This document shows positions 20,347 through 31,084 of a DNA stretch of 64,000 bases, one piece after another. The translations under genes were made by a program, and so were the position numbers. Positions within the stretch are counted from its first letter, which is position 1. Every line of letters begins with the position of its first letter. Under the pieces are notes generated by a model. It was not told where the DNA came from. It worked only from the letters and a program-made list of their open reading frames with translations, and did not search any database. Source of the stretch: Adiantum capillus-veneris. Lineage: Eukaryota; Streptophyta; Polypodiopsida; Polypodiales; Pteridaceae. The stretch lies in the NCBI GenBank assembly GCA_014529385.2, contig CM043952.1:52263119-52327118 (forward strand). The letters run 5' to 3'.

Positions 20347-22081
20347 TGACAGGAGCAAAACGAACCCCGAACCCCCGACGGCCTATAAAACACCGGGGAC
20401 CGACTGGAGCGCCTCGAGCCTGTCATGGTAAAGCAAACAGGGGGCACCACCTAGCTTCAGCGGCTAGGACGCAAACAACACACCACCATAAAAAAATTTT
20501 CATCCAAGAGAGATGGATGCTTGGGAGTAATGATGAAAAGGAAAGGGAATAAGATCAAGTGAGAGAGAGAGAGAGAGAGAGTGAGGGAGGGGGTATAGCG
20601 GCTTAGTACTTAGGCATCACAAAAGGATGGCGAATCCACACACCCTTCACACATACACAAGCTCACTCCAAAACACAAGACTAGGTGGCGATTCCGCACA
20701 CCTCACATGGGCAAAACATTGCAAGAAAACATACTCACAAAATCTCAAGCTTTATTTAGAGAATTAGGCGATGAAATGGGGAGCATAGGGTAGGGGAATG
20801 AGAAGGGAGAGAGTGGTAGAGCACACGGCGGATAGGTGGGAGTTGATGGCGAAGACTCGCACGAGGATTATGGCCATCATCCTTCATTTAGTTGCCCTTC
20901 ATCTTCCATAGCCAAGGGTGTAGAGGTCATGCTCAAGACAAGCATGGTGATTGCGGTGATGGTGATGGTGTGGGTGTGGGTGTGTGCACTAGGCACACAC
21001 AGTGCATAGTGTGTTCTTTGGTGATGTTGTGTGTGTGTGTGTGTGTGCACTAGGCACACACAGTGCATAGTGTACTCTTTGGTGATGGTGTGTGTGTGTG
21101 TGTGTGCACTAGGCACACACAGTGCATAGTGTACTCTTTGGTGATGGTGTGTGTGTGTGTGTGTGTGCACTAGGCACACAGAGTGCATAGTGTACTCTTT
21201 GGTGATGGTGTGTGTGTCTTTAGTGTGATAGTGACCCCTCTTTATATAGGGGGGGAAGGGGGAGAGATTCTAGAATTTAGAAATGAAGAAATCATTATCT
21301 ACATAGGCCATGTGACTGTGGGCCCCACTTGTCTGGCTGTGTGTATATGTGCCAAAACAGTAGTCTCATGAGAGAGAGACTAAGAGAGAGAGATGGGCTG
21401 ATGAAAAAAATGAGAGATGACATGGAGAATAAATTAATTACAAGAGGGGAGAGAGGGGAGTGTGTTCAGAGGTGAATCTGTGTGCAGATTTGTGTGAACA
21501 CAAGAAAAATCAGGTAACCACCGGGTGGGGATGGGTTTGTGGGCACCTTTTTCAGTGAAACTGAGTGTGTGTGAGTGTGGGGGAGGTTATTTAGCTACAA
21601 GAAAAGAGACATGGCGCCCTTTAGAGAGAGAGGGGGATATTTGGGTCATGGGATATGATAGGAGAGAGAAAGGGGGGGTGGGGTATACTATTTTGGAAGA
21701 TATGATAAGTTGCATGTGAGTTAGGGTGCATTATTGGTGAGTTAGAATGCATTATTGGTGAGAGGTGGGGTAGCTTGAGGGGAGAGAGAAAGGAGAAAGG
21801 ACAAGGGGAAGAGAAAGGGGGTTGACCTTTTGAGTGGAGGAGAGGAAAAGGGACACACGGCGGGGCATCAGTGAAGAAAAAGGAGGCAAGGTGGGGATGG
21901 GCTGCCCCGCAGGCATGAGGTGGCCTATTTTACCTTTTTCATATATTTACATAATTATACTTTATTGTTTTTTCTTACTTTTCCAATGCCTTTTATCACT
22001 CCCTCCCTAAGAGGAGGTTTCCATGGGGTGGGGACGAGAGAAGAGGGGTATGGGAGCTTGGCTTATGAAAAGCCCCCATCA
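20347..22081 (-). repeat. 3' LTR of D1 (1735 bp)
   Basis: TATATAAA on the minus strand at 21248-21241 is the LTR TATA box. It carries four units of the D-LTR minisatellite, versus three in the 5' LTR, which accounts for most of the 66-bp length difference. Confidence 0.9.
20985..21215. repeat. Minisatellite inside the D1 3' LTR, unit about 60 bp, four copies
   Basis: Unit: gtgcactaggcacacacagt, gcatagtgta, ctctttggtgatg, (gt)n. Four copies here, three in the 5' LTR (about 26025-26195), and one in each D2 LTR (near 56275-56330 and 63800-63850). Confidence 0.9.
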
Positions 22082-22143
22082 TTAGCCCTCCCCTTTTGGC
22101 TAGAGGCATTCATGTCTCTAGCTCTGTTTCTTCTTCCGCTTAG

Positions 22144-22665
22144 CTATAGGATCCGATATCGAGTTGCCTTCTGGACTAGCCATTCCATTTGGCCATTGGT
22201 GAGATTTCTGGGATATTCATGAATCTGTAACAGGTCCGAGTGATAACTTGTTCCTTGGAATAGTGTCGGTTGATTAAAGGGGAAGCCCATGGCTTCCAGA
22301 ACTTTGTGCCAGTGTCCTCCTGGATCCCAAGTGAAAAATAGGATCATTCTCTGCAGTGTCCAAAGAATAAAATTTGCATGCCAAATTGGACCAAATTTGT
22401 AACCACCAGTAGCGAGAGGGGAAATGAGCATCTTGGCTCCTTTAAAGACAAAACCGAAAATTATGATTCCCAAGAGTGTACCAAGAATCCACCATATATG
22501 GACGCGTTGTTGGTGTGGTGAGCTCAAGTTGTCTTCAGAGTCCTGCTTACTGCCTTGACTAGAAAAAACTACAAGCATATCATGCTTCTTTTGGGTGTGC
22601 TCAAACATGTCAGCTTCCTTTACTGATGCTAATAGCAAGCCACCTACCTTGCGGCTTAAATTCAA
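22144..22665 (-). CDS. D1-specific ORF with a transmembrane segment (173 aa), unknown
   Basis: A frame from 22665 to 22144 with a strong membrane span (WWILGTLLGIIIFGFVF, about residues 58-74), followed by an aromatic region (HANFILWTLQRMILFFTW) that could be a second span. Its last residues (GQMEWLVQKATRYRIL) resemble the integrase N-terminal lead-in of D2 (near 61645-61690). This places the foreign segment between gag and the integrase start. No homology was recognised. It could be captured host DNA or an envelope-like insert; no furin site or fusion peptide is evident, so an envelope role is unsupported. Confidence 0.4.
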   Translation of the reverse strand: MNLSRKVGGLLLASVKEADMFEHTQKKHDMLVVFSSQGSKQDSEDNLSSPHQQRVHIWWILGTLLGIIIFGFVFKGAKMLISPLATGGYKFGPIWHANFILWTLQRMILFFTWDPGGHWHKVLEAMGFPFNQPTLFQGTSYHSDLLQIHEYPRNLTNGQMEWLVQKATRYRIL

Positions 22666-22765
22666 GCATAATCCACTTACCTTTCTCCAAAGAGAGGATG
22701 CACTATTTGTAATTGTACTAAATTGCGAATGAGGTCTTCATTCGCGCATTCTATTAGGCTTTTGT

Positions 22766-24535
22766 CTATCCATGGTCCTTTGCTCTTATCTCCATGCTGA
22801 TCTTATCTCTATATGTTAGAGCAGCTAGCCATAGCCATAGGTCTGATGCATCCCATGCAAACACAATGTTGTGTTGTGGAGGAGTTTGGAACATCCTTAA
22901 AAGGTTGGCAGCATATTGATCATCAAACTTACTCTGAACACCCTCACATAAACTGGAGGCATTACCCATCTCCAAGTTTATAACACCCTTCAGTAGACTA
23001 GAGGCATTACCCATCTCTAAGTCTATAACACTACACAATAAAATCTTGCTCGGCTGCCAAGCCTCTGCAGAAATATCCAACTCCAAACCTTCAGTCATAC
23101 TTACCTCTTTGTTATGGTCCTCTAGTGAAACTTCCTTGATGCAAGATTCCTTTAGCTTGCTACACTGTCCTGTGTCCATGCTGGTGCACAGGCTTCCGTT
23201 TTCAAAGCCCTCCCCTTTGCTTGATATGTTGTCCATCTTCTGCAAAGCCTTGCTAGCAGGCTGGTCTTCCTCTTCTCTTGTATCTTTCATGCCCTTTGCA
23301 TTCCTCTTACTCTGACGAGGCCTAATCAAGACTTTACACCTTCTTACCCTTACTGCCCAATGCTGTCGATTGATCGCTTTGGTGCCTATTTCATTCAAGG
23401 TTAAAGATGTACTCACATTTGTAACACAATTTTTTTTACTTACCTCCCCCACCTGGGTAGCATCTTTTGATTCTTTAACCTCTTGTTCCACTGCTTCAGT
23501 TCTTTGAATAAACTTCTCGCTTGATCCTTCTTCGGTTACCGTCATCTTGACCTCTTCTGCAAGACCAATGATACTTGGTGTGCGGGTACCAATTGATGGT
23601 GGGCGTAGGATGATTGTAAGTGGTGATTGTGGCGGACGTAGAATTTGTATTGGTGGGTCTGGTGCTTGGGGTGGGGGTGTTCTTTCTCTAGGGGGTGACA
23701 ATTGGTTCCTCCTACCTTCTCTATTATAGTTTTGTTGTGGTTTGAAACAGTAGTACATACCGTGACCATCTTCTCTATAGTTGTAGCAATGATACTCCCT
23801 GTTTTGTCGTCGTGCTCTTCCAGGGTCTTGATCTCTTTCTTGACTCCTCCCTTGCTGTATTAAGTGGACAGACAAACTCTGCAGTTGGTCAGTAATATGG
23901 GCCAACATATCTTTTTGGTCATCTCTTACCCCAAGAGCCGGTGGTGGTGGTGGAATGGTGGTTGTCGTAGTTGCTGGTCGACGCGATGTTCCTTATTCAG
24001 TTGACTCGGTTTCTTTGGCTTTCATTCGCAGCTTCTTGTCTTTAAGGCGAGCAATCTCAACGGCTAACTGGTACGTAGCCGAGAATCTACCTTTCACCTT
24101 CTCCTTGAGAAGCGGCCATAAGCCATGCGTGAACCGATCTTTTTTTAGGAAATCGGGTGCAGCTCCCCCCCTAGCCAGTGACTCAACCCACCGTTCCCAC
24201 AAATCCACAAATTTGGACTCATAGGTGGCATATTCTAAAAGACCCTCCTGCTTCAACTCTCTCAACTTGTCCCACAACTTTTCTGAAGTGGTACCTCCCC
24301 CAAAGCGCCTCTTAAAAGCGGTTTTTAAGGGTTCCTAGTCATCCTTGGTTGCTTGTGGAAGTGCATTGTACCATGATCTAGCTTCTAGCTTCATGAGATG
24401 CTTAAAGATTCTAACCCGGGATTCATTCGTATCTTTGTTTCTCACTACACATGCTACTGCAAAGTCATCTAGGAAGTTTGTTACCAAATCCTCCCCCTTC
24501 TTTCCTTTAAATGTTGGAAATGCTTCACTTGCCAT
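22766..24535 (-). pseudogene. D1 gag fused to an unknown C-terminal region
   Basis: One frame from ATG 24535 to 22766 with stops at 24337-24335 (TAG where D2 has TGG) and 23995-23993 (TAA where D2 has TCA). The capsid-like Retrotrans_gag domain includes FPTFKGKKGEDLV, FKHLMKLEARSWYNALP and KDRFTHGLWPLLKEKVKGRF. The zinc knuckle is degenerate (CYNYREDGHGMYYC, second Cys lost). Beyond it D2 continues into protease, whereas D1 has about 300 residues of charged sequence including a tandem 14-residue repeat (IDLEMGNASSLLKG and INLEMGNASSLCEG). This part is absent from D2 and unrecognised. Confidence 0.75.
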
Positions 24536-24616
24536 GATTAGTGAGAGAGAGCTAGAAATACACTGCTTAACTTGCAAAAGTTTTTTTCTTTGTTACAAGG
24601 AGGCATGTATACCCTC

Positions 24617-24835
24617 TTATACTAGAACATAGATTAAAACTTCAAACGGTACATTGCCTTGTACCAAAGGTAAGACAAATGGTTGATCTGATGCCAGAAC
24701 CTCCAAAAACCGCTCCCCACCCGGCATGGTGTCAATGACGTGCTGGTAGTGAGTCTTCAAATCCAGTATTACCTTGATTGAGCGTACACGTGTTTGTATG
24801 TGTGATCTGTCTTGAGGTAGGTTGTACTGATTCAT
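24617..24835 (-). CDS. D1 leader ORF (72 aa), homologous to the B LTR leader ORFs
   Basis: Between the PBS and gag. It starts MNQ and contains VRSIKV, HYQHVI, GGERFLEVLASDQPF, VLPLV and a C-terminal FEV-x3-VLV. Aligned without gaps over the last 38 residues it matches B leader ORF a at about 14 positions plus many conservative ones, and both end at the same alignment column. D2 has the same ORF (57498-57716), with about six nucleotide differences giving two residue changes. Function unknown. Confidence 0.6.
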   Translation of the reverse strand: MNQYNLPQDRSHIQTRVRSIKVILDLKTHYQHVIDTMPGGERFLEVLASDQPFVLPLVQGNVPFEVLIYVLV

Positions 24836-24852
24836 GTGAAGCTTAGAGGTGC

Positions 24853-25077
24853 TTAGTCACTATCCAAGCTTGTGGGAGAGGGTGGTGTTCTTTCCTGAAA
24901 CAAACTTAGTAGATCCCTAGTTTCTCTAGTGAGAGTGTGAGCCAATGCTTCCGTTATCTGTGCTGCAGCATCAGGTGCGACTTGAAAACTGACTGTGATA
25001 ATTACCTCGGTGACTTGAGTTATCCGATTCTCAAAGTAGAATAGTGTTGATTCTCTATTGTGTAGAGCTCCTTCCAT
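24853..25077 (-). CDS. D1 second leader ORF (74 aa)
   Basis: Frame of 74 codons between the PBS-proximal ORF and the 72-residue leader ORF, and also intact in D2 (57256-57480). It has an amphipathic stretch (APDAAAQITEALAHTL) and an acidic Ser/Pro tail. No family recognised. Presence in two copies of one family is weak evidence for coding. Confidence 0.35.
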   Translation of the reverse strand: MEGALHNRESTLFYFENRITQVTEVIITVSFQVAPDAAAQITEALAHTLTRETRDLLSLFQERTPPSPTSLDSD

Positions 25078-25318
25078 TTTGTTTTTGTGGGTTGGTTGTA
25101 GGTTGCGGACATGGTTTCGACCTTCTCCTTCTTCTTCTTGGCACTTGGCCTATGTATATCCACTGGGTTTGGCGTGTTGGTTGACTCTCCCACTGCAAAT
25201 CGATTACCGTTACGCCTGGCACTCGAGCTTCGATGGAGATGCGGAGTTCGTCTAGTTGTGCTTGGAGCTCTTCTTCTTCTGTCGTCCAATTAGCAAATCT
25301 TGCTAGCCATTCATCCAT
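25055..25318 (-). CDS. D1 first leader ORF (87 aa)
   Basis: Starts 20 bp inside the tRNA-like region boundary. Acidic N-terminus (TTEEEELQAQLDELR) and a basic tail (RRRRRRSKP). It overlaps the start of the 74-codon ORF. The D2 counterpart (from 57015) has TAG where D1 has CAG, so it is not maintained there. Function unknown. Confidence 0.3.
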   Translation of the reverse strand: MDEWLARFANWTTEEEELQAQLDELRISIEARVPGVTVIDLQWESQPTRQTQWIYIGQVPRRRRRRSKPCPQPTTNPQKQNGRSSTQ

Positions 25319-25337
25319 TCACAATAGTTTAAGGGTT

Positions 25338-25387
25338 TCAGTGTTGTAAACTGAAGGTCTTGAGTTCGATCCTCAGTGGGGGCACCA
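25338..25387 (+). other. Antisense 3' half of a tRNA (positions 27-76, CCA included) at the D1 primer-binding site
   Basis: Read on the plus strand (antisense to D1), these 50 bases fit tRNA positions 27-76 with canonical spacing. Anticodon stem TCAGT/ACTGA with a 7-base loop GTTGTAA (T33 present, anticodon TGT, formally Thr). Five-base variable loop AGGTC. T-stem TTGAG/CTCAG around the T-loop TTCGATC. Acceptor strand TGGGGGC, discriminator A, then CCA. No matching 5' half (D-arm, acceptor GCCCCCA) lies upstream. The last 20 bases are the conventional PBS; the rest looks like primer-derived sequence copied into the element. Confidence 0.7.
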
Positions 25388-25389
25388 AA

Positions 25390-27058
25390 TGACGGGAGCA
25401 AAGCGAACCCCAAACCCCCGACGGCCTCTAAAACACCGGGGACCGAATGGAGTGCCTCGAGCCTGTCATGGTAAAGCAAACAGGGGGCACCACCTAGCTT
25501 CAGCGGCTAGGACGCAAACAACACACCACCATAACAAAGTTTTCATCCAAGAGAGATGGATGCTTGGGAGTAATGATGAGAAGGAAAGGGAATAAGATCA
25601 AGTGAGAGAGAGAGAGAGAGAGTGAGGGAGGGGATATAGCGGCTCAGTACTTAGGAATCACAAAAGGATGGCGAATCCGCACACCCTTCACACATACACA
25701 AGCTCACTCCAAAACACAAGACTAGGTGGAGATTCCCCGCACCTCACATGGGCAAAACATTGCAAGAAAACATACTCACAAAACCTCAAGCTTTATTTAG
25801 AGAATTAGGCGATGAAATGGGGAGCATAGGGTAGGGGAATGAGAAGGGAGAGAGTGGTAGAGCACACGGAGGATAGCTAGGAGTTGATGGCGAAGACTCG
25901 CACGAGGATTATGGACATCATCCTTCATTTAGTTGCCCTTCATCTTCCATAGCCAAGGGTGTAGAGGTCATGCTCAAGACAAGCATGGTGATTGCGGTGA
26001 TGGTGATGGTGTGGGTGTGTGTGTGTGCACTAGACACACACAGTGCATACTGTGTTCTTTGGTGATGTTGTGTGTGTGTGTGTGTGCACTAGGCACACAC
26101 AGTGCATAGTGTACTCTTTGGTGATGGTGTGTGTGTGTGCGTGCACTAGGCACACACAGTGCATAGTGTACTCTTTGGTGATGGTGTGTGTGTCTTTAGT
26201 GTGATAGTGACCCCTCTTTATATAGGGGAGGAAGGGGGAGAAATTCTATAATTTAGAAATGAAGAAATCATTATCTACATAGGCCATGTGACTGTGGGCC
26301 CCACTTGTCTGGCTGTGTGTATATGTGCCAAAACAGTAGTCTCATGAGAGAGAGACTAAGAGAGAGAGATGGGCTGACGAAAAAAAGTGAGAGATGACAT
26401 GGAGAATAAAGTAATTACAAGAGGGGAGAGAGGGGAGTGTGTTCAGAGGTGAATCTGTGTGCAGATGTGTGTGAACACAAGAAAAATCAGGTAACCACCG
26501 GGTGGGGATGGGTCTGTGGGCACCTTTTTCAGTGAAACTGAGTGTGTGTGAGTGTGGGGGAGGTTATTTAGCTACAAGACAAGAGACATGGCACCATTTA
26601 GAGAGAGAGTGGGGTGTTTGGGTCATGGGATATGATAGGAGAGAGAAAGGGGGGGTGGGGTATACTATTTTGGAAGATATGATAAGTTGCATGTGAGTTA
26701 GGGTGCATTATTAGTGAGTTAGAATGCATTATTGGTGAGAGGTGGGGTAGCTTGAGGGGAGAGAGAAAGGAGAAAGGACAAGGGGAAGAGAGAGGGGGTT
26801 GACCTTTTGAGTGGAGGAGAGGAAAAGGGACACACGGCGGGGCATCAGTGAAGAAAAAGGAGGCAAGGTGGGGATGGGCTGCCCCGCAGGCATGAGGTGG
26901 CCTATTTTACCTTTCTCATATATTTACATAATCATAATTTAATTTTTTTTCTTGCTTTTCCAATGCCTTTTATCACTCCCTCCCTAAGAGGAGGTTTCCA
27001 TGGGGTGGGGACGAGAGAAGAGGGGTATGGGAGCTTGGCTTGTGAAAAGCCCCCATCA
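25390..27058 (-). repeat. 5' LTR of D1 (1669 bp)
   Basis: Same termini as the 3' LTR. TATATAAA on the minus strand at 26225-26218. Three minisatellite units at about 26025-26195. Confidence 0.9.
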
Positions 27059-27062
27059 CTGG

Positions 27063-27886
27063 CAATTTTTGACATGTTTGGGACGAAACTTATTGCAATA
27101 GAAGTGACAACAAAATTGAGAGGTTTGCAGCAAGATGTTGATGCTAACTTTAAAGAGTTCTTGCAACACTTCAAAGGACTTTGGATTCAATAAGAGGCGG
27201 CATCCCAAGTAACTCCAAGGGATTTCTTTAAAGTGCCTCAGTTTATGGATTTTCTTCATCTAAGTGTAAGGGAGAAGGTCGATCAAGATGAGCCTGCTGC
27301 ATTCAAAAGAGCTGTGCAAATTGCCGAGGCCAACAAGATCAAGAAGATCAAGAGAAGGTGGGAGAATGGCATGACACACACGAAGCCAGTTGTGGTGCAG
27401 CCAATGGTCCCTGTGGCAACGGATGATAGAGTGGAGTGAGTGGTTGAAGGTCTAGATCCCATTACAGCCTGGGTTTTGCATGATCTTGTCGGTCAGTTGC
27501 AAGAATTAAGAATTAACATAATGAATAGGAACCAAAGAGAAGAGCGGCCAACTGGGAGAGGTAGGGGACGAAGTCTACAAGGTAGATGCTACAATTGTGA
27601 TGAAGATGGTCACTACGCCTCTGATTGTCCTGAACCACCAAGAGAGAGAGGAGGGATATACCCCTTATATGGACGTGGTCGAGGGAGAATAGAAGAATAT
27701 CATCAAGAGCGGGCACTAGAAGCATCACTGCCGCAACAACAACCACAACTGTTGCCTAGACATGGAGAAGGTAGATCTATTAACATCATTACCCTTGACC
27801 ATCAAGATGTGGATATTTGGGCCAGGCATGTTAGGGAGAAAGAGACAGAAGAAGAGAGGGAAACAAGAGCAAGGAAAGGAAAGGCT
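27063..27886 (+). pseudogene. Element A gag, C-terminal part with CCHC zinc knuckle
   Basis: Resumes A's gag immediately after D1's TSD. MFGTKL and VDANFKEFLQHFKGLW belong to the gag domain; stops near 27190 and 27440 interrupt it. An RGRGR-type basic linker precedes a perfect zinc knuckle CYNCDEDGHYASDC (27587-27628, C-x2-C-x4-H-x4-C), followed by Gly/Arg- and Gln-rich sequence. Cut at 27886 by element C. Confidence 0.85.
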
Positions 27887-28367
27887 TGTAATGGAATTGA
27901 TATTTCTATTGATTATTTCACCAGACAGATGGAAAAGACTTGACCGAGCTAGGCCTATGCATACGAAAATATATTTCACGTATTATTCAAGTGCTTTCTA
28001 TGAGCTTTGGCCATTTATGACCGGCCGACTAGTTTATAATCACTTTGAACATTTAAGAAATCTATAAATGAAATACGTGCCAGAGGGAAATGGTCACTCT
28101 TGCACGGGGGGAGATTGCACTCAGTGTCTACGTTGCCCTTCTCATATCTCCTCTCTTCTCTCTTGCTGCACTGGCGTAGCACTCCACTTTAGGAGGTGCG
28201 CCTGCACGTGCTCTCTCAATCTCTCTCGTTGTCTGCCTCTCTCTGTTCGTGTATCTTGCGATCATGCGACCACCTGATTGTGCCAGGTATGCCGATTAGT
28301 CTGTTTTATGATGTTTATTGTGTTATTTTGGGTATTTTGCAGGGTAGCTATGCTCCCGTTTGTAGCA
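27887..28367 (+). repeat. 5' LTR of element C
   Basis: TG...CA ends. TCTATAAATG near 28061-28070 is a possible TATA box. Matches 34751-35212 throughout, with short indels and substitutions. Confidence 0.9.
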
Positions 28368-28368
28368 G

Positions 28369-28380
28369 TGGTATCAGAGC
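28369..28380 (+). promoter_or_regulatory. Primer-binding site of element C (initiator tRNA-Met)
   Basis: TGGTATCAGAGC, one base after the LTR, is the standard plant PBS complementary to the 3' end of initiator tRNA-Met. Confidence 0.9.
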
Positions 28381-29589
28381 GTGGGCTACGCTCAAACAAT
28401 TGACGATTTCAATAATAAAAAGATAAGTGCAATTACATAATTTTGTTTTGCTTCATCTAATTTTATTGTTTTATTAATTCTTGATAAACATAATTTTTGT
28501 AAACTTTAAAAATCTATATATAATTAAGGATAAATACTCTGATTCATATTTTGATGAGGAAAATCCATACAATTAAGATAATTATAATTATGATACTTTA
28601 TGGGAACGGATCTGTAGGAATTGCATGGTAATTAATTTTTTGCTTTTGGTTTATTATGATGGAGTCATTTTCTTCTGGGTGTGATTGAGAATTAGCACAT
28701 ACGAGTTCCAGATTATCGAGGCCTAGTAGATAATGGATTTGAACGTTCATAGAGAAGAAGATTAATGTACTAAACCGAAGGAGAGCAAACCATGAAGTAG
28801 GTTTAGAGACGTTGAAACATGATAGGCACTTGGTCTTAGAATGTATGGAGAAGAAGAAGATTCTTTGTTCATCTACATTGCAAGCACTGAAACCGGTTTC
28901 TCTTCACCCCTTAGCAACCGCATGACGCATCCCTAGGACAAGCTAAAGGCTAAAGGGTGATAATATATGTATATATATATAATTTATTTATTTATTTTAT
29001 CACAGAAAGAAACCGAGACTCTGTCGTCTTCTGTTGCACGTACACCACCTGGCAAGGGACGCAATAGAGTGAAGAAGGAAGAAAAAGAAGTGTATTTTGA
29101 CATCGTCATAAGATTCTCCAAGGGCACAAGCCCTTGAGCTTCCATCTACAACTGAGCGACAGTCGCAGCTGCTACGGAAATGGAAATGGCAACAACCATG
29201 ACATCAACTTCTTAGAATTGTGTGTGCTTGCATGGAGGTGCCTACCCTCAACCACACAATCACCTTTTTGGCTCCAATTGTTAAAGGCCAGTCAAACTAG
29301 ACTCCATGCAATCGTTGCGACAAGCACATGCAGCCATATCTCTCTCTCTTTCCTTCTCTCTCTCTCTCTCTCCCTCTTGTTTGCTGTTGGCGCCAGCACC
29401 CTGCCTGATATCTCTCTCTCTCTCTCTATCTCTTCCTCTTCTCCCACTCACCCTTGCCGCCATGCACTGTTGGGTACTTCAATTCCAGCCTTTTTGAGGC
29501 TCTACTTGCACCAACCTACACCACACATCAACACGTTAGCCTGGGGCTCAGTTTCTCAACCACTACTGCAGCTGCTTACCCTTTAATCT
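28381..29589. other. Element C interior, 5' portion, no gene recognised
   Basis: AT-rich leader to about 29000, then CT-rich sequence with several short (CT)n tracts. The longest frames are Ser/Leu repeats created by CT tracts. Confidence 0.5.
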
Positions 29590-29595
29590 CACTCC

Positions 29596-29664
<69 letters not shown>
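29590..29664. repeat. (CT)n microsatellite
   Basis: About 31 consecutive CT units, followed by (TATC)n. Confidence 0.95.
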
Positions 29665-29676
<12 letters not shown>

Positions 29677-30629
29677 TCTTTCCTCAGCCGCCACAGAAAC
29701 TTCGAGTCTCTTTCTCCCTCTCCCTCTTGTTTGTTGCCCATGCCTGCATGCACAGGGCGGCTGCCTACTCTATCAACCCTCTGTCTCTTGAGTAGCAAAC
29801 CAGATTTCTCTCTCCCTCTCATGTAGTAATTTCCATGTAGCCAACCCCCACCACCCTCAACTGCAGCCGCCATGCAATCTTTCTCTCTCTCTAATCAACC
29901 GCCGTCATGACTATGCCTTCATTTACTCACCAGGCCAGCCGACCCATCAACCGCCCCCATACATAGACACCCACAGAACAGCGTTCGCCGTCTTTTTATC
30001 TCCCGATATCTCTCTTTGTCTCTCCGGTCTTACTAGAACAACCCTCCCTCGTAAAACTCTCTCTCTCCCCTCCGTCCCAAGGAAGCTCCACGTGCACACA
30101 CGCGAGAGATGGTTGACATCCTGACCAAGACACTTGCGGGAGTGGGAAGGCACCTAGTGTCGCCATGTCCAAGAGAGCACCTATCTGTAGAGCTATGTTT
30201 GTGAGCTCTCCCACCTCCATCTGCTGTAGCGTCGCCTCGATCAGTAGATAGATGTGTGTGCTTGCAAGCAACTAAATTTGAGCACCTGCAAAGAATCAGC
30301 AGTGGTAGAAATAAGCAAGAAGTTGGGCAGCCAACAGTTAGAGCCTCCTTCTGTAGCCTCTTCTCAGACCTTGACGAAGCCCCTGTGGTTGAAAACGATG
30401 AAGCCAAGCTCAATCACTGTTCTCGGGTTGATTCCCTGCACTACCGTAGCTCCCGGCCTCGAGACGGCCCCAGCTAGGTCACTATTAAAACTTAGTCCTT
30501 GCTCCCGCCCAACTCTAGAAAGAAGAAAAAGTGTCATTGATGTGTCAAAAAGGTGAGAGAGAGAGAGAGACACTCTCCCTCTACTCTCTCTCACCCAACT
30601 TACTACTCCCGCTTCCTCTCCTCCATCTC

Positions 30630-30725
30630 CATGGACGGTACTGCTTGATTTCCCTCATCACTGGCGCATCCCGTGGACTTGGTCTCGAGTTTGGCCAGTA
30701 CGTCCTCTTCATCTTCAGTTCGTAA
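30630..30725 (+). pseudogene. Fragment of a short-chain dehydrogenase/reductase gene captured in element C
   Basis: The translation includes CLISLITGASRGLGLEFGQ, an N-terminal Rossmann beta-strand plus the TGxxxGxG NAD(P)-binding motif (TGASRGLG) of classical SDR enzymes. The frame ends 10 codons later, and no catalytic YxxxK segment was found nearby, so only the first exon or less is present. The surrounding CT-rich DNA (about 29.1-31.0 kb) could be the 5' leader and promoter of the same captured gene. Confidence 0.55.
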
Positions 30726-31084
30726 GCTACAGCAAACCCACTACAATCGGCATTGTACTCTTTGGTGGATGCCACAAGCTACAACCTCTCGTGCAGATCA
30801 CCTTACTCATCACCTGCCTCCACTAGCTCCCTACTAATGGCTACCCCATCCTCTGCTTCGGGTGAACTCGCCATGGCCAACAACCAACCCTATGCAGGCA
30901 CCATAAACCTCTCTCTCTCTCTCTCTCTTCGTCCTACCACTATGATTCCGTACCGCGGCGGCCATTGAGGAAATCTTTGGCGACCCTTGACATACTTTCT
31001 CAGATGCACGCCCGCTAATGGGCATCCATGAGAATCGACGACGACAATGACGATTTTAGCCTGACGAATTTAGGGCTTTCATTT

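Larger units (their letters stand above)
20347..27058 (-). mobile_element. Non-autonomous gypsy element D1 (TSD CTGG)
   Basis: Two direct LTRs (20347-22081 and 25390-27058) beginning TGATGGGGGC and ending CCCGTCA in element sense (TGACAGG at the left edge of the window-strand copy). The 4-bp target duplication CTGG occupies 20343-20346 and 27059-27062. The internal part on the minus strand holds a tRNA-like PBS region, three short leader ORFs, gag and an unrelated coding segment, but no RT, RNase H or integrase. The last internal bases (aaaaggggagggctaa before the 3' LTR) match the PPT of the autonomous relative D2. By eye the LTRs differ by a few per cent. Confidence 0.9.

Noticed and set aside
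21525-21719. 64-codon frame recurring in all D LTRs
   Set aside because: Conserved only because LTRs are copies of one another; composition is low-complexity Gly/Arg and there is no cross-family match.
22144-22665. Calling the D1 membrane ORF a retroviral envelope gene
   Set aside because: No signal peptide, cleavage site, Cys pattern or fusion peptide was seen; a membrane span alone is insufficient.
25338-25387. Annotating a functional tRNA gene at the D1 PBS
   Set aside because: Only positions 27-76 are present and CCA is encoded, which nuclear tRNA genes lack; it is primer-related sequence.
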